From Paraburkholderia diazotrophica (GTDB lineage: Bacteria > Pseudomonadota > Gammaproteobacteria > Burkholderiales > Burkholderiaceae), in NCBI RefSeq assembly GCF_900108945.1, contig NZ_FNYE01000001.1, positions 372,001 through 436,000 of the forward strand: 64,000 nt of DNA, read 5' to 3'. The translations under genes were made by a program, and so were the position numbers. Shown here piece after piece: positions 17,425 to 25,778 of the stretch. Under the pieces are notes generated by a model, which was not told the DNA's origin, did not search any database, and saw only the letters and a program-made list of their open reading frames with translations. Every line of letters starts with the position of its first letter. Position 1 is the stretch's first letter.

Positions 17425-17458
17425 ACAATACTGACAATCTGCTTAATTCAAGCTTAAT
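17425..17458 (-). promoter_or_regulatory. PmrA/BasR-box-like repeat and -10 upstream of arnB
   Basis: CTTAAT (17442-17447), five bases, CTTAAT (17453-17458) on the plus strand; the minus strand, in which arnB is read, shows ATTAAG-N5-ATTAAG. This fits the published PmrA half-site pattern of TTAA cores 11 bp apart. A TATTGT -10 candidate (17430-17425 on the minus strand) lies 11 nt further towards arnB, the spacing expected for an OmpR-type activator. The pattern is seen directly; control by PmrA is inferred. Confidence 0.55.
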
Positions 17459-17681
17459 CTTCCGCGCCTACGTTGATCGGTGCCTCGATGCGGCGGCGAT
17501 AATGTGCGACTTCTGCACCAATGTCCAGTGCCCGAAACAATTCAAGAGACATTAGCAGACGCGAACGGGCTTGCCAGCGGATATTCTGCGGCGGGGCGAC
17601 GTCGATCGCACCGATGATCCCCATCGTGCGCGATCACGCCGACTCGCCGCGCCTTACGCCCCGTGTTCATCGACTTGTCGA

Positions 17682-18053
17682 TCAACTGCGTGCGACGAGG
17701 AACACACCCACCAGGATCACGCCGATGCCCACGAGACGCTGGGCCGACAGCACTTCGCCGAACAGATACCACGCAGCAAACGCGTTTACAACATAGCCCA
17801 GCGACAGCATCGGATAGGCAATCGATACATCCACGCGCGACAGTCCGACGATCCACACGACGACGCTCAGCACATAGCAGGCGAGCCCGCCGATGATGGG
17901 CAGCTGCGTCGCGATCCTGAACCCGATCGGGATGATGTTGGCGACGGTGAAATCGAAATGGCCGACGGCGTTCGTGCCGGCCTTCAAAAGCAGCTGGGCC
18001 GTCGCGTTCAGCGCGACGCCCGCGAGGATGCAGAAAAGCGAAATCGGATTCAT
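17682..18053 (-). CDS. Ara4N-undecaprenyl phosphate flippase subunit (EamA/SMR-like)
   Basis: Small four-helix membrane protein of 123 residues from the drug/metabolite transporter superfamily, like ArnE/ArnF, which flip undecaprenyl-phosphate-Ara4N to the periplasm. The N-terminus LAGVALNATAQLLLKAGT has the conserved SMR-type Asn/Gln/Lys helix, and SRVDVSIAYPMLSLGYVVNA is the conserved centre. E. coli uses an ArnE-ArnF heterodimer; only one gene is present here, suggesting a homodimer. It sits between arnT and arnB, 52 nt after arnT. Confidence 0.88.
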   Translation of the reverse strand: MNPISLFCILAGVALNATAQLLLKAGTNAVGHFDFTVANIIPIGFRIATQLPIIGGLACYVLSVVVWIVGLSRVDVSIAYPMLSLGYVVNAFAAWYLFGEVLSAQRLVGIGVILVGVFLVARS

Positions 18054-18105
18054 CGAATAGACGTTTGGATGATGGAGGCGGTCATGGCTGCTGCGCTCGC
18101 CGCAT

Positions 18106-19938
18106 TCATTGCGTTTGCTGCGGCCCGGAGGCCGCCTGCGCAGCGCCGGGTTGCGCGGCAGCGCCTTGCTGCTGCTCGCCCGCCTGTTCGGAGCCCGGCT
18201 TCTCGACGATTACACGCCGGGCGTCGCGCGCGACGACCGTCATCGGCAAGTGCTGCGCGCTGAGTTGCTCGTAGCGCTCCGGCGACATCAGCGCCATCGC
18301 GTAGCGGTCGGCTTTCCAGCGCTCGATCCATTGCGGGACTGTCGGCACCCATTTTTGCGGTTCGACCGTCACGCCGAAGGCCAGTTCGTCCGAGTGCTCG
18401 ACCATGATCATCGCGTGGCCAATGTAGAACGGCACCGTATGATCGAGCACGCCGACCGAGTAGAACGGCGTGTCGGCGGGCAGTTTCGCTAGCTCGGCCT
18501 TCACGGCGGGGGCGAGCGGCGCGCCGGACGACAGCCGGCCGAACGCGTCGTGCCCCGTGCCGGCGATCACGGCGAGCAGCAGCCATCCGAAGCCGAAGAT
18601 CGTGGCGGCGCCGAAGAGGCCCGCGCCCGAGGTCCGCGCCACGCTGTTCTGCGCGCCCGCCTGCAGGGCGCCGGACGACCCGTTCGCGGCGCGGCGCGTG
18701 CGCCAGTTGAGCCAGATCGCCGCAAGCGTGAGGACCAGGCCGACGGCGAGCGCCGCGAACACCCAGACGCGGAACTCGAGGTACAGCGCATTCGGGTTGC
18801 GCTTGTCGCCCAGATGCCCGAGGAACACCGCGCCGAATCCCGCCGCGACCAGAAACACCGCGTAGCCCGTCAGGTGCCGATGGAACTGCTCGCGCGTGAC
18901 GAGGGGCAGATACAGGCCGATCACGAGCGCGATCGGAGGCGCGATGGGCAGCGTGTACGAAATCAGCTTCGAATGCGACGCGCTGAAGAACAGAAAGATG
19001 AAGACGGTCCACACGAACAGCATCGTCACGGGCGAGAAGCCGTTTGCCTGGCGCGGCATGCGCAGCGCGTTGCGCACACTCTGGACGCTCACCGACAGCC
19101 ACGGCAGGAAGCCGACGATCAGCACGGGCACGAAGTAATAGAACGGGCCAGGGCGGTTCTGCTCGGGCGTCAGATAGCGCCTGAACTGCTGAACGATGAA
19201 GAAGAAGTTGAAGAATTCGGGGTTGCGGTCCTGCACGATCACGAACCACGGCGTGACGATCGCGAAGAACACGATCAGGCCGCTCACGAGATAGAGGCGC
19301 TTCCAGATCGCCCAGTCGCGCGCGATCAGCGTGTACAGCACGAGCACGGCGCCCGGCAGGATCAGGCCGATGAGGCCCTTCGACAGCACGGCCAGTGCCA
19401 TCGACGCCCACACGACCCACATCCACAGCCGCTGCTCGCGGGACGCGAGGCCCGGACGCTGCGCGAGCAGCAGGCTGAAGAGCGTCAGTTCCATCCAGAA
19501 CGACAGGCCCATGTCGAGCGTGTTGAAGTGGCCCATCAGGTTCCAGTATGGCGCGCTGGCGAGCACGAGGGCGGCGAACAGGCCCGTCGCGGCGTTGAAC
19601 ACACGCGCGCCCGTATAGCCGACCAGCAGCACGCCCGCGAAGCCGGTGAGCGCCGTATAGAGGCGCGCCTGCCACTCGCCGATGCCGAACCACGCGAACG
19701 ACAGCGCGTTCGCCCAGGTTTGAAGCGGCGGCTTCTCGAAGTACTTGTAGCCGTTGTAGCGCGGCGTGATCCAGTCGCCGGTGACGAACATTTCGCGCGC
19801 CATTTCGGCGTAGCGGCCTTCGTCGCTCGGTAGCAGATGGCGCCAGCCCAGCGGCACGAACCAGATCACAGCCAGCGTGAGCACGAGCAGCAGGACCGTC
19901 GTGCGATTGAGCGTCAGCCCGGACGGCTTGTCGTTCAT
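18106..19938 (-). CDS. arnT: Lipid A 4-amino-4-deoxy-L-arabinose transferase
   Basis: GT39/GT83-family inner-membrane enzyme that transfers Ara4N from the undecaprenyl donor to lipid A phosphates in the periplasm, which reduces binding of polymyxin and other cationic peptides. It is 610 residues with about a dozen hydrophobic helices. The catalytic-loop motif LPSDEGRYAEMAREM follows the first helix, as in ArnT. The last ~30 residues are an unusual Gln/Ala/Pro-rich tail. It is the first gene of the minus-strand Ara4N cluster. A CCGGAC/GTCCGG hairpin lies in its leader (about 19990-20008). Confidence 0.93.
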   Translation of the reverse strand: MNDKPSGLTLNRTTVLLLVLTLAVIWFVPLGWRHLLPSDEGRYAEMAREMFVTGDWITPRYNGYKYFEKPPLQTWANALSFAWFGIGEWQARLYTALTGFAGVLLVGYTGARVFNAATGLFAALVLASAPYWNLMGHFNTLDMGLSFWMELTLFSLLLAQRPGLASREQRLWMWVVWASMALAVLSKGLIGLILPGAVLVLYTLIARDWAIWKRLYLVSGLIVFFAIVTPWFVIVQDRNPEFFNFFFIVQQFRRYLTPEQNRPGPFYYFVPVLIVGFLPWLSVSVQSVRNALRMPRQANGFSPVTMLFVWTVFIFLFFSASHSKLISYTLPIAPPIALVIGLYLPLVTREQFHRHLTGYAVFLVAAGFGAVFLGHLGDKRNPNALYLEFRVWVFAALAVGLVLTLAAIWLNWRTRRAANGSSGALQAGAQNSVARTSGAGLFGAATIFGFGWLLLAVIAGTGHDAFGRLSSGAPLAPAVKAELAKLPADTPFYSVGVLDHTVPFYIGHAMIMVEHSDELAFGVTVEPQKWVPTVPQWIERWKADRYAMALMSPERYEQLSAQHLPMTVVARDARRVIVEKPGSEQAGEQQQGAAAQPGAAQAASGPQQTQ

Positions 19939-20377
19939 GTGTTGTTCAACCCTTCTCGGCGCCGCTCGCGCGGCTTCGTTCTTATTTCCACCGGACGAAG
20001 GGTCCGGTTGTTACGGTGCGTCCAGCGGGCATCCGATGCGCAGCGCCCGGCCGGTGCGCCGGCGGTTGCCAGGCGGCGCGCGTTATTGGCCCGTTATCGG
20101 GCACGTGAGGCCGGGCCCGTGACGCGGAGCAGCCGCCGATTGTCCATCGGCGACGCTTACGACACCCCTTACAACACCCTTATGCCGCCGCTTTGCGGCA
20201 AGTGCGCGCTCCCATTTGCGGGCGGGCCTTCGCGAGCGCGCCATCCGATGCAGTTAGGCTGCCGGAACGCGGGCAGGCGCGCAGTGTACTTGATCCGCGT
20301 GACGCGCCCGCCAAAAGGTGCCGGTGTGCCGTGCGAAAACGCCGTTCAGCCCTCCGCCCGATGCGCCGCGAGCGCCG
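19939..20377. other. Intergenic region upstream of arnT
   Basis: About 440 bp between the Mth938-like gene and arnT, both minus strand. It contains the small hairpin at 19990-20008 in the arnT leader. I see no convincing promoter boxes, no PmrA-like repeat and no supported coding region. Confidence 0.5.
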
Positions 20378-20752
20378 CTAACTTTCGATCAGCAGCGCGG
20401 CCGCGACCTTGCGGCCTTCCGCCATCAGAATGTTGTACGTCCGGCAGGCGGCCTTGAAGTCCATCGTTTCGACGCCGATCCGCTGGGCCGCGAGGGCGGC
20501 CGTGAGGCGCGGATGCGGAAAGCGCAGGCGCTCGCCGCTGCCGAAGATGACGACTTCCGGCGCCGGTTCGATCAAGAGCGCGAAGTGCTCGGGCGAGAGG
20601 GCCTCGAACGACGACACCGGCCAGCTCATGACGGGTCCTTGCGGCAGCACGATGATGCTGCCCGTATGACGTTCGAGATTGATTTCGACATAGTCGACGC
20701 CGTAACCCGTGACGGTGTTCAGGGCGCCGCTTGAATCCTGGTGTAATTTCAA
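20378..20752 (-). CDS. Mth938-like domain protein (DUF498/NDUFAF3 family)
   Basis: Small conserved protein of unknown biochemical function; the family includes the mitochondrial complex I assembly factor NDUFAF3. With a TTG start at 20752 it is 124 residues and begins MKLHQDSSGALNTVTGYG, matching typical family length and N-terminus. An ATG at 20836 would add 28 unrelated basic residues. The domain core runs IVLPQGPVMSWPV through FGSGERLRFPHPRL to FKAACRTYNILMAEGR. It is divergent from alaC. Confidence 0.85.
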   Translation of the reverse strand: MKLHQDSSGALNTVTGYGVDYVEINLERHTGSIIVLPQGPVMSWPVSSFEALSPEHFALLIEPAPEVVIFGSGERLRFPHPRLTAALAAQRIGVETMDFKAACRTYNILMAEGRKVAAALLIES

Positions 20753-21451
20753 ACTGGTTTTCCGTGGTCGTCGTAAGGCATGCACCGCGTGCGTCGTATG
20801 TCGCGTTTCGACCGGCAGGCGCGACGACGCGTTCAATGCGCGGGTCCAACTCGCGGGCTCGATGCGTGAGTTCAGCTCGCGGCTTCAATGCCGGTTGATG
20901 CCGTTCGATGCCTCGTCTGCGGGCATGCTGGCCTTGCGTGGTGCATTGCGGAAGTTAGCCAATATCCGCTAAATTATAACTTTTTAGCCGCCCGGCGGCT
21001 CCCCTCGAGGTCCGCGCGCTGCCACAAGCCGCGCCCGCAAGGCTGGCGACTGCGCCCGCCGTCCGCGGTGGGGTGCCCGGAACGCGCCGGCACAGGCGTC
21101 AACGAGACGCCCGCCCGCGCGTCGACTGGGGTGTCGGCCGAAGCGTCCGATTTGCCGGCAGCGCGCGAATAGCCGAATAGCCAGCGGAACGGCCAGCAAT
21201 ATGCGAGCGACGCGCGAGCAGAACGCGCCAGCAACACGCGCGGTGCCCATGCCATACGCGACGACGCATCAGGCGGCATGCCCGCGCCCGCTCAGCCGCT
21301 CGATGGCCTTGCGCGCCGCGCCGCCCGCGTTCCGCATGATGCCCTGCGCCGGCCCGACGGCCGGCTGCGCAAACCCCGTCCTCATGGCTTGCCCGCTGCA
21401 TGGGGCGCAGCCCCGTGGTCCCGCTCATTTACCCAGGATGAAGTGCCCGTC
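20753..21451. other. Long region upstream of alaC
   Basis: About 700 bp between the divergent Mth938-like gene and alaC. An AT-rich stretch at 20958-20985 is flanked by a possible -35 TTGCGG (20946) and -10 TAAATT (20970), followed by a GC-rich palindrome AGCCGCC-C-GGCGGCT (20986-21000). If this is the alaC promoter, the mRNA leader would be ~470 nt. I could not match the leader to a known riboswitch or small RNA, and no reading frame here is convincing. Confidence 0.35.
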
Positions 21452-22690
21452 GTGAAACCGATACTCAAATCAAACAAGCTGTTGAACGTCTGCTACGACA
21501 TTCGCGGGCCCGTTCTCGAACACGCGAAGCGCCTCGAAGAAGAAGGCCATCGCATCATCAAGCTGAACATCGGGAATCTCGCGCCGTTCGGTTTCGACGC
21601 TCCTGACGAAATCATCCAGGACATGATCCGCAATCTACCCGAGTCGTCGGGCTATTCGGACTCGAAGGGCGTGTTCGCGGCGCGCAAGGCGATCATGCAT
21701 TACGCGCAGCAAAAGGGCGTCGTGGGCGTCGAGCTGGACGACATCTATATCGGCAACGGCGCGTCCGAGCTGATCGTGATGGCGATGCAGGCGCTTCTCA
21801 ACGACGGCGACGAAGTGCTGCTGCCCGCGCCCGACTATCCGCTGTGGACGGCGGGCGTGAGCCTCTCGGGCGGCACGCCCGTGCATTACGTATGCGACGA
21901 ATCGAACGCGTGGATGCCGGACCTCGACGACATCCGCGCGAAGATCACGCCGAACACGAAGGCGATCGTCGTGATCAACCCGAACAACCCGACGGGCGCG
22001 CTGTACTCCGACGAACTGCTGCTCGCGCTGATCGGGATCGCGCGCCAGCATGGCCTCGTCATCTTCGCGGACGAGGTCTACGACAAGATCGTCTACGATG
22101 GCAAGAAGCATACGTCGATGGCGGCGCTGTCCGAGGACGTGCTGACGGTCACGTTCAACAGCCTGTCGAAGAGTTACCGTTCGTGCGGCTATCGCGCCGG
22201 CTGGATGTGGGTGTCGGGACTGACGGGCGAAAATCGCCGCCGCGCGAAAGACTACTTCGAAGGCCTCGGCATTCTCGCGTCGATGCGCCTGTGCCCGAAC
22301 GTGCCCGGCCAGTACGCGATCCAGACGGCGCTCGGCGGCTATCAGAGCATCAACGATCTGATTGCGCCGGGCGGGCGGCTCTACAAGCAGCGCCAGCTCG
22401 CGTACGACATGCTGACGGCCATTCCGGGCGTGACCTGCGTGAAGCCGGAGGCAGCGCTGTACATGTTCCCGCGCCTCGATCCGAAGCTGTATCCGGTCGA
22501 GAACGACCAGCAGTTCATCCTCGATCTGCTGCTGGAAGAGCGCGTGCTGCTCGTGCAGGGCAGCGGTTTCAACTGGAAGGCGCCGGATCACTTCCGTGTC
22601 GTGTTCCTGCCGAACGTCGACGATCTCGCCGATTCGATTCACCGGATCGCGCGCTTCCTCGACGGCTATCGCAAACGCCACGCGGCCTGA
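21452..22690 (+). CDS. alaC: Alanine transaminase (pyridoxal phosphate-dependent)
   Basis: Class I/II aminotransferase of the AlaA/AlaC group interconverting pyruvate and alanine with glutamate. It is 412 residues from a GTG start, the length of E. coli AlaC. Recognisable parts are KPILKSNKLLNVCYDIRGP, the motif NIGNLAPFGF, the PLP-phosphate region NPNNPTGALY, and the Schiff-base lysine in FNSLSKSYRSCGYRAGW. It lies 54 nt before hom and is commonly found upstream of hom-thrC in Burkholderia, where it likely shares their transcript. Confidence 0.93.
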   Translation: MKPILKSNKLLNVCYDIRGPVLEHAKRLEEEGHRIIKLNIGNLAPFGFDAPDEIIQDMIRNLPESSGYSDSKGVFAARKAIMHYAQQKGVVGVELDDIYIGNGASELIVMAMQALLNDGDEVLLPAPDYPLWTAGVSLSGGTPVHYVCDESNAWMPDLDDIRAKITPNTKAIVVINPNNPTGALYSDELLLALIGIARQHGLVIFADEVYDKIVYDGKKHTSMAALSEDVLTVTFNSLSKSYRSCGYRAGWMWVSGLTGENRRRAKDYFEGLGILASMRLCPNVPGQYAIQTALGGYQSINDLIAPGGRLYKQRQLAYDMLTAIPGVTCVKPEAALYMFPRLDPKLYPVENDQQFILDLLLEERVLLVQGSGFNWKAPDHFRVVFLPNVDDLADSIHRIARFLDGYRKRHAA

Positions 22691-22744
22691 GGGCGCATCG
22701 GCGCCCGAACCGATTTTCAATCTCTCACTAGACACACACGCTGC

Positions 22745-24076
22745 ATGGAACCGATCAAAGTTGGACTGCTGGGCTTCGGCACGGTAGGCAGCGGCACCTT
22801 CACGGTACTGCGCCGCAACCAGGAAGAAATCAACCGACGCGCGGGTCGCGGCATCGAGATCGCGCGCATTGCCGTGCGCAATCCCGCGAAGGCCACGGCG
22901 GCGCTCGGCAGCGAGGCGGGCACGGTCTCGATCACCGACGACTTCGGTTCGGTCGTCGACGATCCGTCGATCGCCATCGTCGCGGAAATGATCGGCGGCA
23001 CGGGCATCGCGCGCGATCTCGTGCTGCGCGCGATCAAAAACGGCAAGCACGTCGTGACGGCCAACAAGGCGCTGCTCGCCGTGCACGGCACGGAGATCTT
23101 CGAGGCGGCGCGCACGAACGGCGTGATGGTCGCGTTCGAAGCGGCCGTCGCGGGCGGCATCCCGATCATCAAGGCGCTGCGCGAGGGCCTCACGGCGAAT
23201 CGCATCCAGTACATCGCGGGCATCATCAACGGCACGACGAACTACATCCTGTCGGAGATGCGCGACCGCGGCCTCGACTTCGCGACGGCGCTGAAGGCCG
23301 CGCAGGAACTCGGCTACGCGGAAGCGGACCCGACCTTCGACATCGAAGGCGTCGACGCCGCGCACAAGGCGACCATCATGAGCGCGATCGCGTTCGGCGT
23401 ACCCGTGCAGTTCGACAAGGCGTACGTCGAAGGCATCAGCAAGCTCGCCGCGATCGACATCCGGTATGCGGAAGAACTCGGCTACCGGATCAAGCTGCTC
23501 GGTATCACGCGGCGCAGCGACAAGGGCATCGAGTTGCGCGTGCATCCGACGCTGATCCCCGGGAAGCGTCTGCTTGCGAACGTCGAAGGCGCGATGAACG
23601 CGGTCGTCGTGCACGGCGACGCCGTCGGCACGACGCTGTACTACGGCAAGGGCGCGGGCGCGGAGCCGACGGCGTCGGCAGTGGTCGCGGATCTCGTCGA
23701 CGTGACGCGCCTGCACACGGCCGACCCCGAACACCGCGTGCCGCATCTGGCGTTCCAGCCGGACCGTCTGTCGAGCACGCCGATCCTGCCCATCGACGAA
23801 GTGACGAGCGGCTACTATCTGCGTCTGCGGGTCGCCGACGTGACGGGCGTGCTGGCCGACATCACGCGCATCCTCGCGGACACGGGCATTTCGATCGACG
23901 CGCTGCTGCAGAAGGAATCGGAGCAGGTCGACGTGTCGAAGAAGGGCGAGACCGACATCATCCTGATCACGCACGAGACGGTCGAGAAGAACGTCAACGC
24001 GGCGATCGCGAATATCGAGGCGCTGAAGACGGTCGTGTCGAAGGTGACGAAGCTGCGCATGGAAGCGCTGAACTGA
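22745..24076 (+). CDS. hom: Homoserine dehydrogenase
   Basis: Reduces aspartate semialdehyde to homoserine, the branch point to threonine and methionine. It is 443 residues. The NAD(P)-binding motif GLLGFGTVGSGTF is at the N-terminus, followed by the homoserine dehydrogenase signature GIINGTTNYILSEM-EADPTFDIEG in the middle. A C-terminal ACT domain (about 350-430, YYLRLRVADVTGVLADIT) indicates feedback control by threonine. It is monofunctional, with no aspartate kinase domain. It lies 52 nt before thrC. Confidence 0.97.
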   Translation: MEPIKVGLLGFGTVGSGTFTVLRRNQEEINRRAGRGIEIARIAVRNPAKATAALGSEAGTVSITDDFGSVVDDPSIAIVAEMIGGTGIARDLVLRAIKNGKHVVTANKALLAVHGTEIFEAARTNGVMVAFEAAVAGGIPIIKALREGLTANRIQYIAGIINGTTNYILSEMRDRGLDFATALKAAQELGYAEADPTFDIEGVDAAHKATIMSAIAFGVPVQFDKAYVEGISKLAAIDIRYAEELGYRIKLLGITRRSDKGIELRVHPTLIPGKRLLANVEGAMNAVVVHGDAVGTTLYYGKGAGAEPTASAVVADLVDVTRLHTADPEHRVPHLAFQPDRLSSTPILPIDEVTSGYYLRLRVADVTGVLADITRILADTGISIDALLQKESEQVDVSKKGETDIILITHETVEKNVNAAIANIEALKTVVSKVTKLRMEALN

Positions 24077-24128
24077 CGCACGCAAAGCACACGACGCACG
24101 ACACGCACACTCGCAACGAGGCAAGCTC

Positions 24129-25580
24129 ATGAACTACATTTCCACGCGCGGCGCCGGCATCGGCGAGCGCCACACGTTCTCCGACATCCTGCTCGGCGGT
24201 CTCGCGAAGGATGGCGGCCTGTATCTGCCGGGCGACTATCCGCAGGTATCGGCGGATGAACTCGCGCGCTGGCGCGCGCTGCCGTACGCCGATCTCGCGT
24301 TCGAGATCCTGCGCAAGTTCAGCGACGACATTCCCGCTGAAGAACTGCGCGAACTGACGCGCCGCACGTACACCGCGCAGGTGTACTGCCATGTGCGCGA
24401 CGAAGAGAACGCCGCGCAGATCACGCCGCTGAAGACGCTCGGCGTCGAAGACGGCGCGTCGCTGTCGCTGCTCGAGCTGTCGAACGGCCCGACGCTCGCG
24501 TTCAAGGACATGGCGATGCAGCTGCTCGGCAATCTGTTCGAGTACACGCTCGCGAAGCACGGCGAAACGCTGAACATTCTCGGCGCGACGTCGGGCGATA
24601 CGGGCAGCGCCGCCGAATACGCGATGCGCGGCAAGAAGGGCATTCGCGTCTTCATGCTGTCGCCGCACAAGAAGATGAGCGCGTTCCAGACTGCGCAGAT
24701 GTACAGCCTGCAAGACCCGAACATCTTCAACGTGGCGATCGATGGCGTGTTCGACGATTGCCAGGACATCGTCAAGGCCGTGTCGAACGATCATGCGTTC
24801 AAGGCGCAGCAGAAGATCGGCACGGTCAATTCGATCAACTGGGCGCGCGTCGTCGCGCAGGTCGTGTACTACTTCAAGGGCTACTTCGCGGCCACGAAGC
24901 GCAACGACGAGCGCGTGTCGTTCACGGTGCCGTCGGGCAACTTCGGCAACGTGTGCGCCGGACACATCGCGCGGATGATGGGTCTGCCCATCGAAAAGCT
25001 CGTCGTCGCGACGAACGAAAACGACGTGCTGGACGAATTCTTCCGCACGGGCATTTACCGCGTGCGCAAGTCGTCGGAGACGTATCACACGAGCAGTCCG
25101 AGCATGGACATCTCGAAGGCGTCGAATTTCGAGCGCTTCGTGTTCGATCTGCTCGGCCGCGACCCGAAGCGCGTGCTGCAACTGTTCCGCGACGTCGAAG
25201 AAAAAGGCGGCTTCGATCTGCAGGCGAGCGGCGATTTTGCGCGCGTGCAGGAGTTCGGCTTCGTATCGGGGCGCAGTAGCCACGACGACCGCGTCGAGAC
25301 GATTCGCGACGTGTTCCAGCGCTACGACACGATGATCGACACGCACACGGCCGACGGCGTGAAGGTCGCGCGCGAGCATCTGCAGGCGGGCATTCCGATG
25401 ATCGTGCTGGAGACGGCGCAGCCGATCAAGTTCGGCGAGACGATCCGCGAGGCGCTCGAGCGCGAGCCGGAGCGTCCCGCGGCGTTCAGCGGGCTCGAAG
25501 ACTTGCCGCAGCGCTTCGAGGTGCTGCCGAACGACGCGCAGCGCGTGAAGGACTTCGTCGCGGCGCATACGGGGGCTTGA
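24129..25580 (+). CDS. thrC: Threonine synthase
   Basis: PLP enzyme converting O-phosphohomoserine to threonine, the last step of the pathway. It is 483 residues, the longer enterobacterial/yeast-like class. The N-terminal motif is MNYISTRGAG, the PLP lysine is K126 in TLAFKDMAMQ, and the glycine-rich phosphate loop is GATSGDTGSAAEYA. The later motif PSGNFGNVCAGHIA is also typical. A strong terminator follows 37 nt after the stop, ending the alaC-hom-thrC unit. Confidence 0.97.
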   Translation: MNYISTRGAGIGERHTFSDILLGGLAKDGGLYLPGDYPQVSADELARWRALPYADLAFEILRKFSDDIPAEELRELTRRTYTAQVYCHVRDEENAAQITPLKTLGVEDGASLSLLELSNGPTLAFKDMAMQLLGNLFEYTLAKHGETLNILGATSGDTGSAAEYAMRGKKGIRVFMLSPHKKMSAFQTAQMYSLQDPNIFNVAIDGVFDDCQDIVKAVSNDHAFKAQQKIGTVNSINWARVVAQVVYYFKGYFAATKRNDERVSFTVPSGNFGNVCAGHIARMMGLPIEKLVVATNENDVLDEFFRTGIYRVRKSSETYHTSSPSMDISKASNFERFVFDLLGRDPKRVLQLFRDVEEKGGFDLQASGDFARVQEFGFVSGRSSHDDRVETIRDVFQRYDTMIDTHTADGVKVAREHLQAGIPMIVLETAQPIKFGETIREALEREPERPAAFSGLEDLPQRFEVLPNDAQRVKDFVAAHTGA

Positions 25581-25616
25581 GCGGGCAGTCAGCGCGATAG
25601 AAGCCCGGTCACGCAG

Positions 25617-25652
25617 ACGGCGCACGTTCATCGACGTGCGCCGTTTTGTTTT
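25617..25652 (+). terminator. Intrinsic terminator after thrC
   Basis: A perfect 11-bp stem ACGGCGCACGT / ACGTGCGCCGT with a 6-nt loop, followed by TTTGTTTT. Confidence 0.92.
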
Positions 25653-25741
25653 GCGGCGCGTGCCGATGCGCTTAGCTCTCCAGCAGCCATTCGTCACGGC
25701 CCGGATAAAAGCGCCCATCAACGCGACGCGGCTGCGCCCGC

Positions 25742-25747
25742 TACAAT
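25742..25747 (+). promoter_or_regulatory. -10 box of the moeA-moaD-moaE unit
   Basis: TACAAT at 25742-25747. An in-frame ATG at 25746 overlaps this box, so it is unlikely to be the start; the ATG at 25779 lies ~25 nt after the expected transcription start. The -35 is poor. Confidence 0.45.
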
Positions 25748-25778
25748 GATTGTTTTCGAATCGCTTCATTTCCGATCG

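Noticed and set aside
20986..21000. AGCCGCC-C-GGCGGCT as a terminator
   Set aside because: On the plus strand the T-run precedes rather than follows the stem, and on the minus strand As follow it, so neither orientation fits an intrinsic terminator.
21278..21451. Extending alaC upstream to an ATG at 21278
   Set aside because: The added residues are basic and Pro-rich with no homology, while the GTG at 21452 gives the standard AlaC length and N-terminus.
25746..25778. moeA start at 25746
   Set aside because: The ATG lies within the predicted TACAAT -10 box, so it would not be in the transcript.
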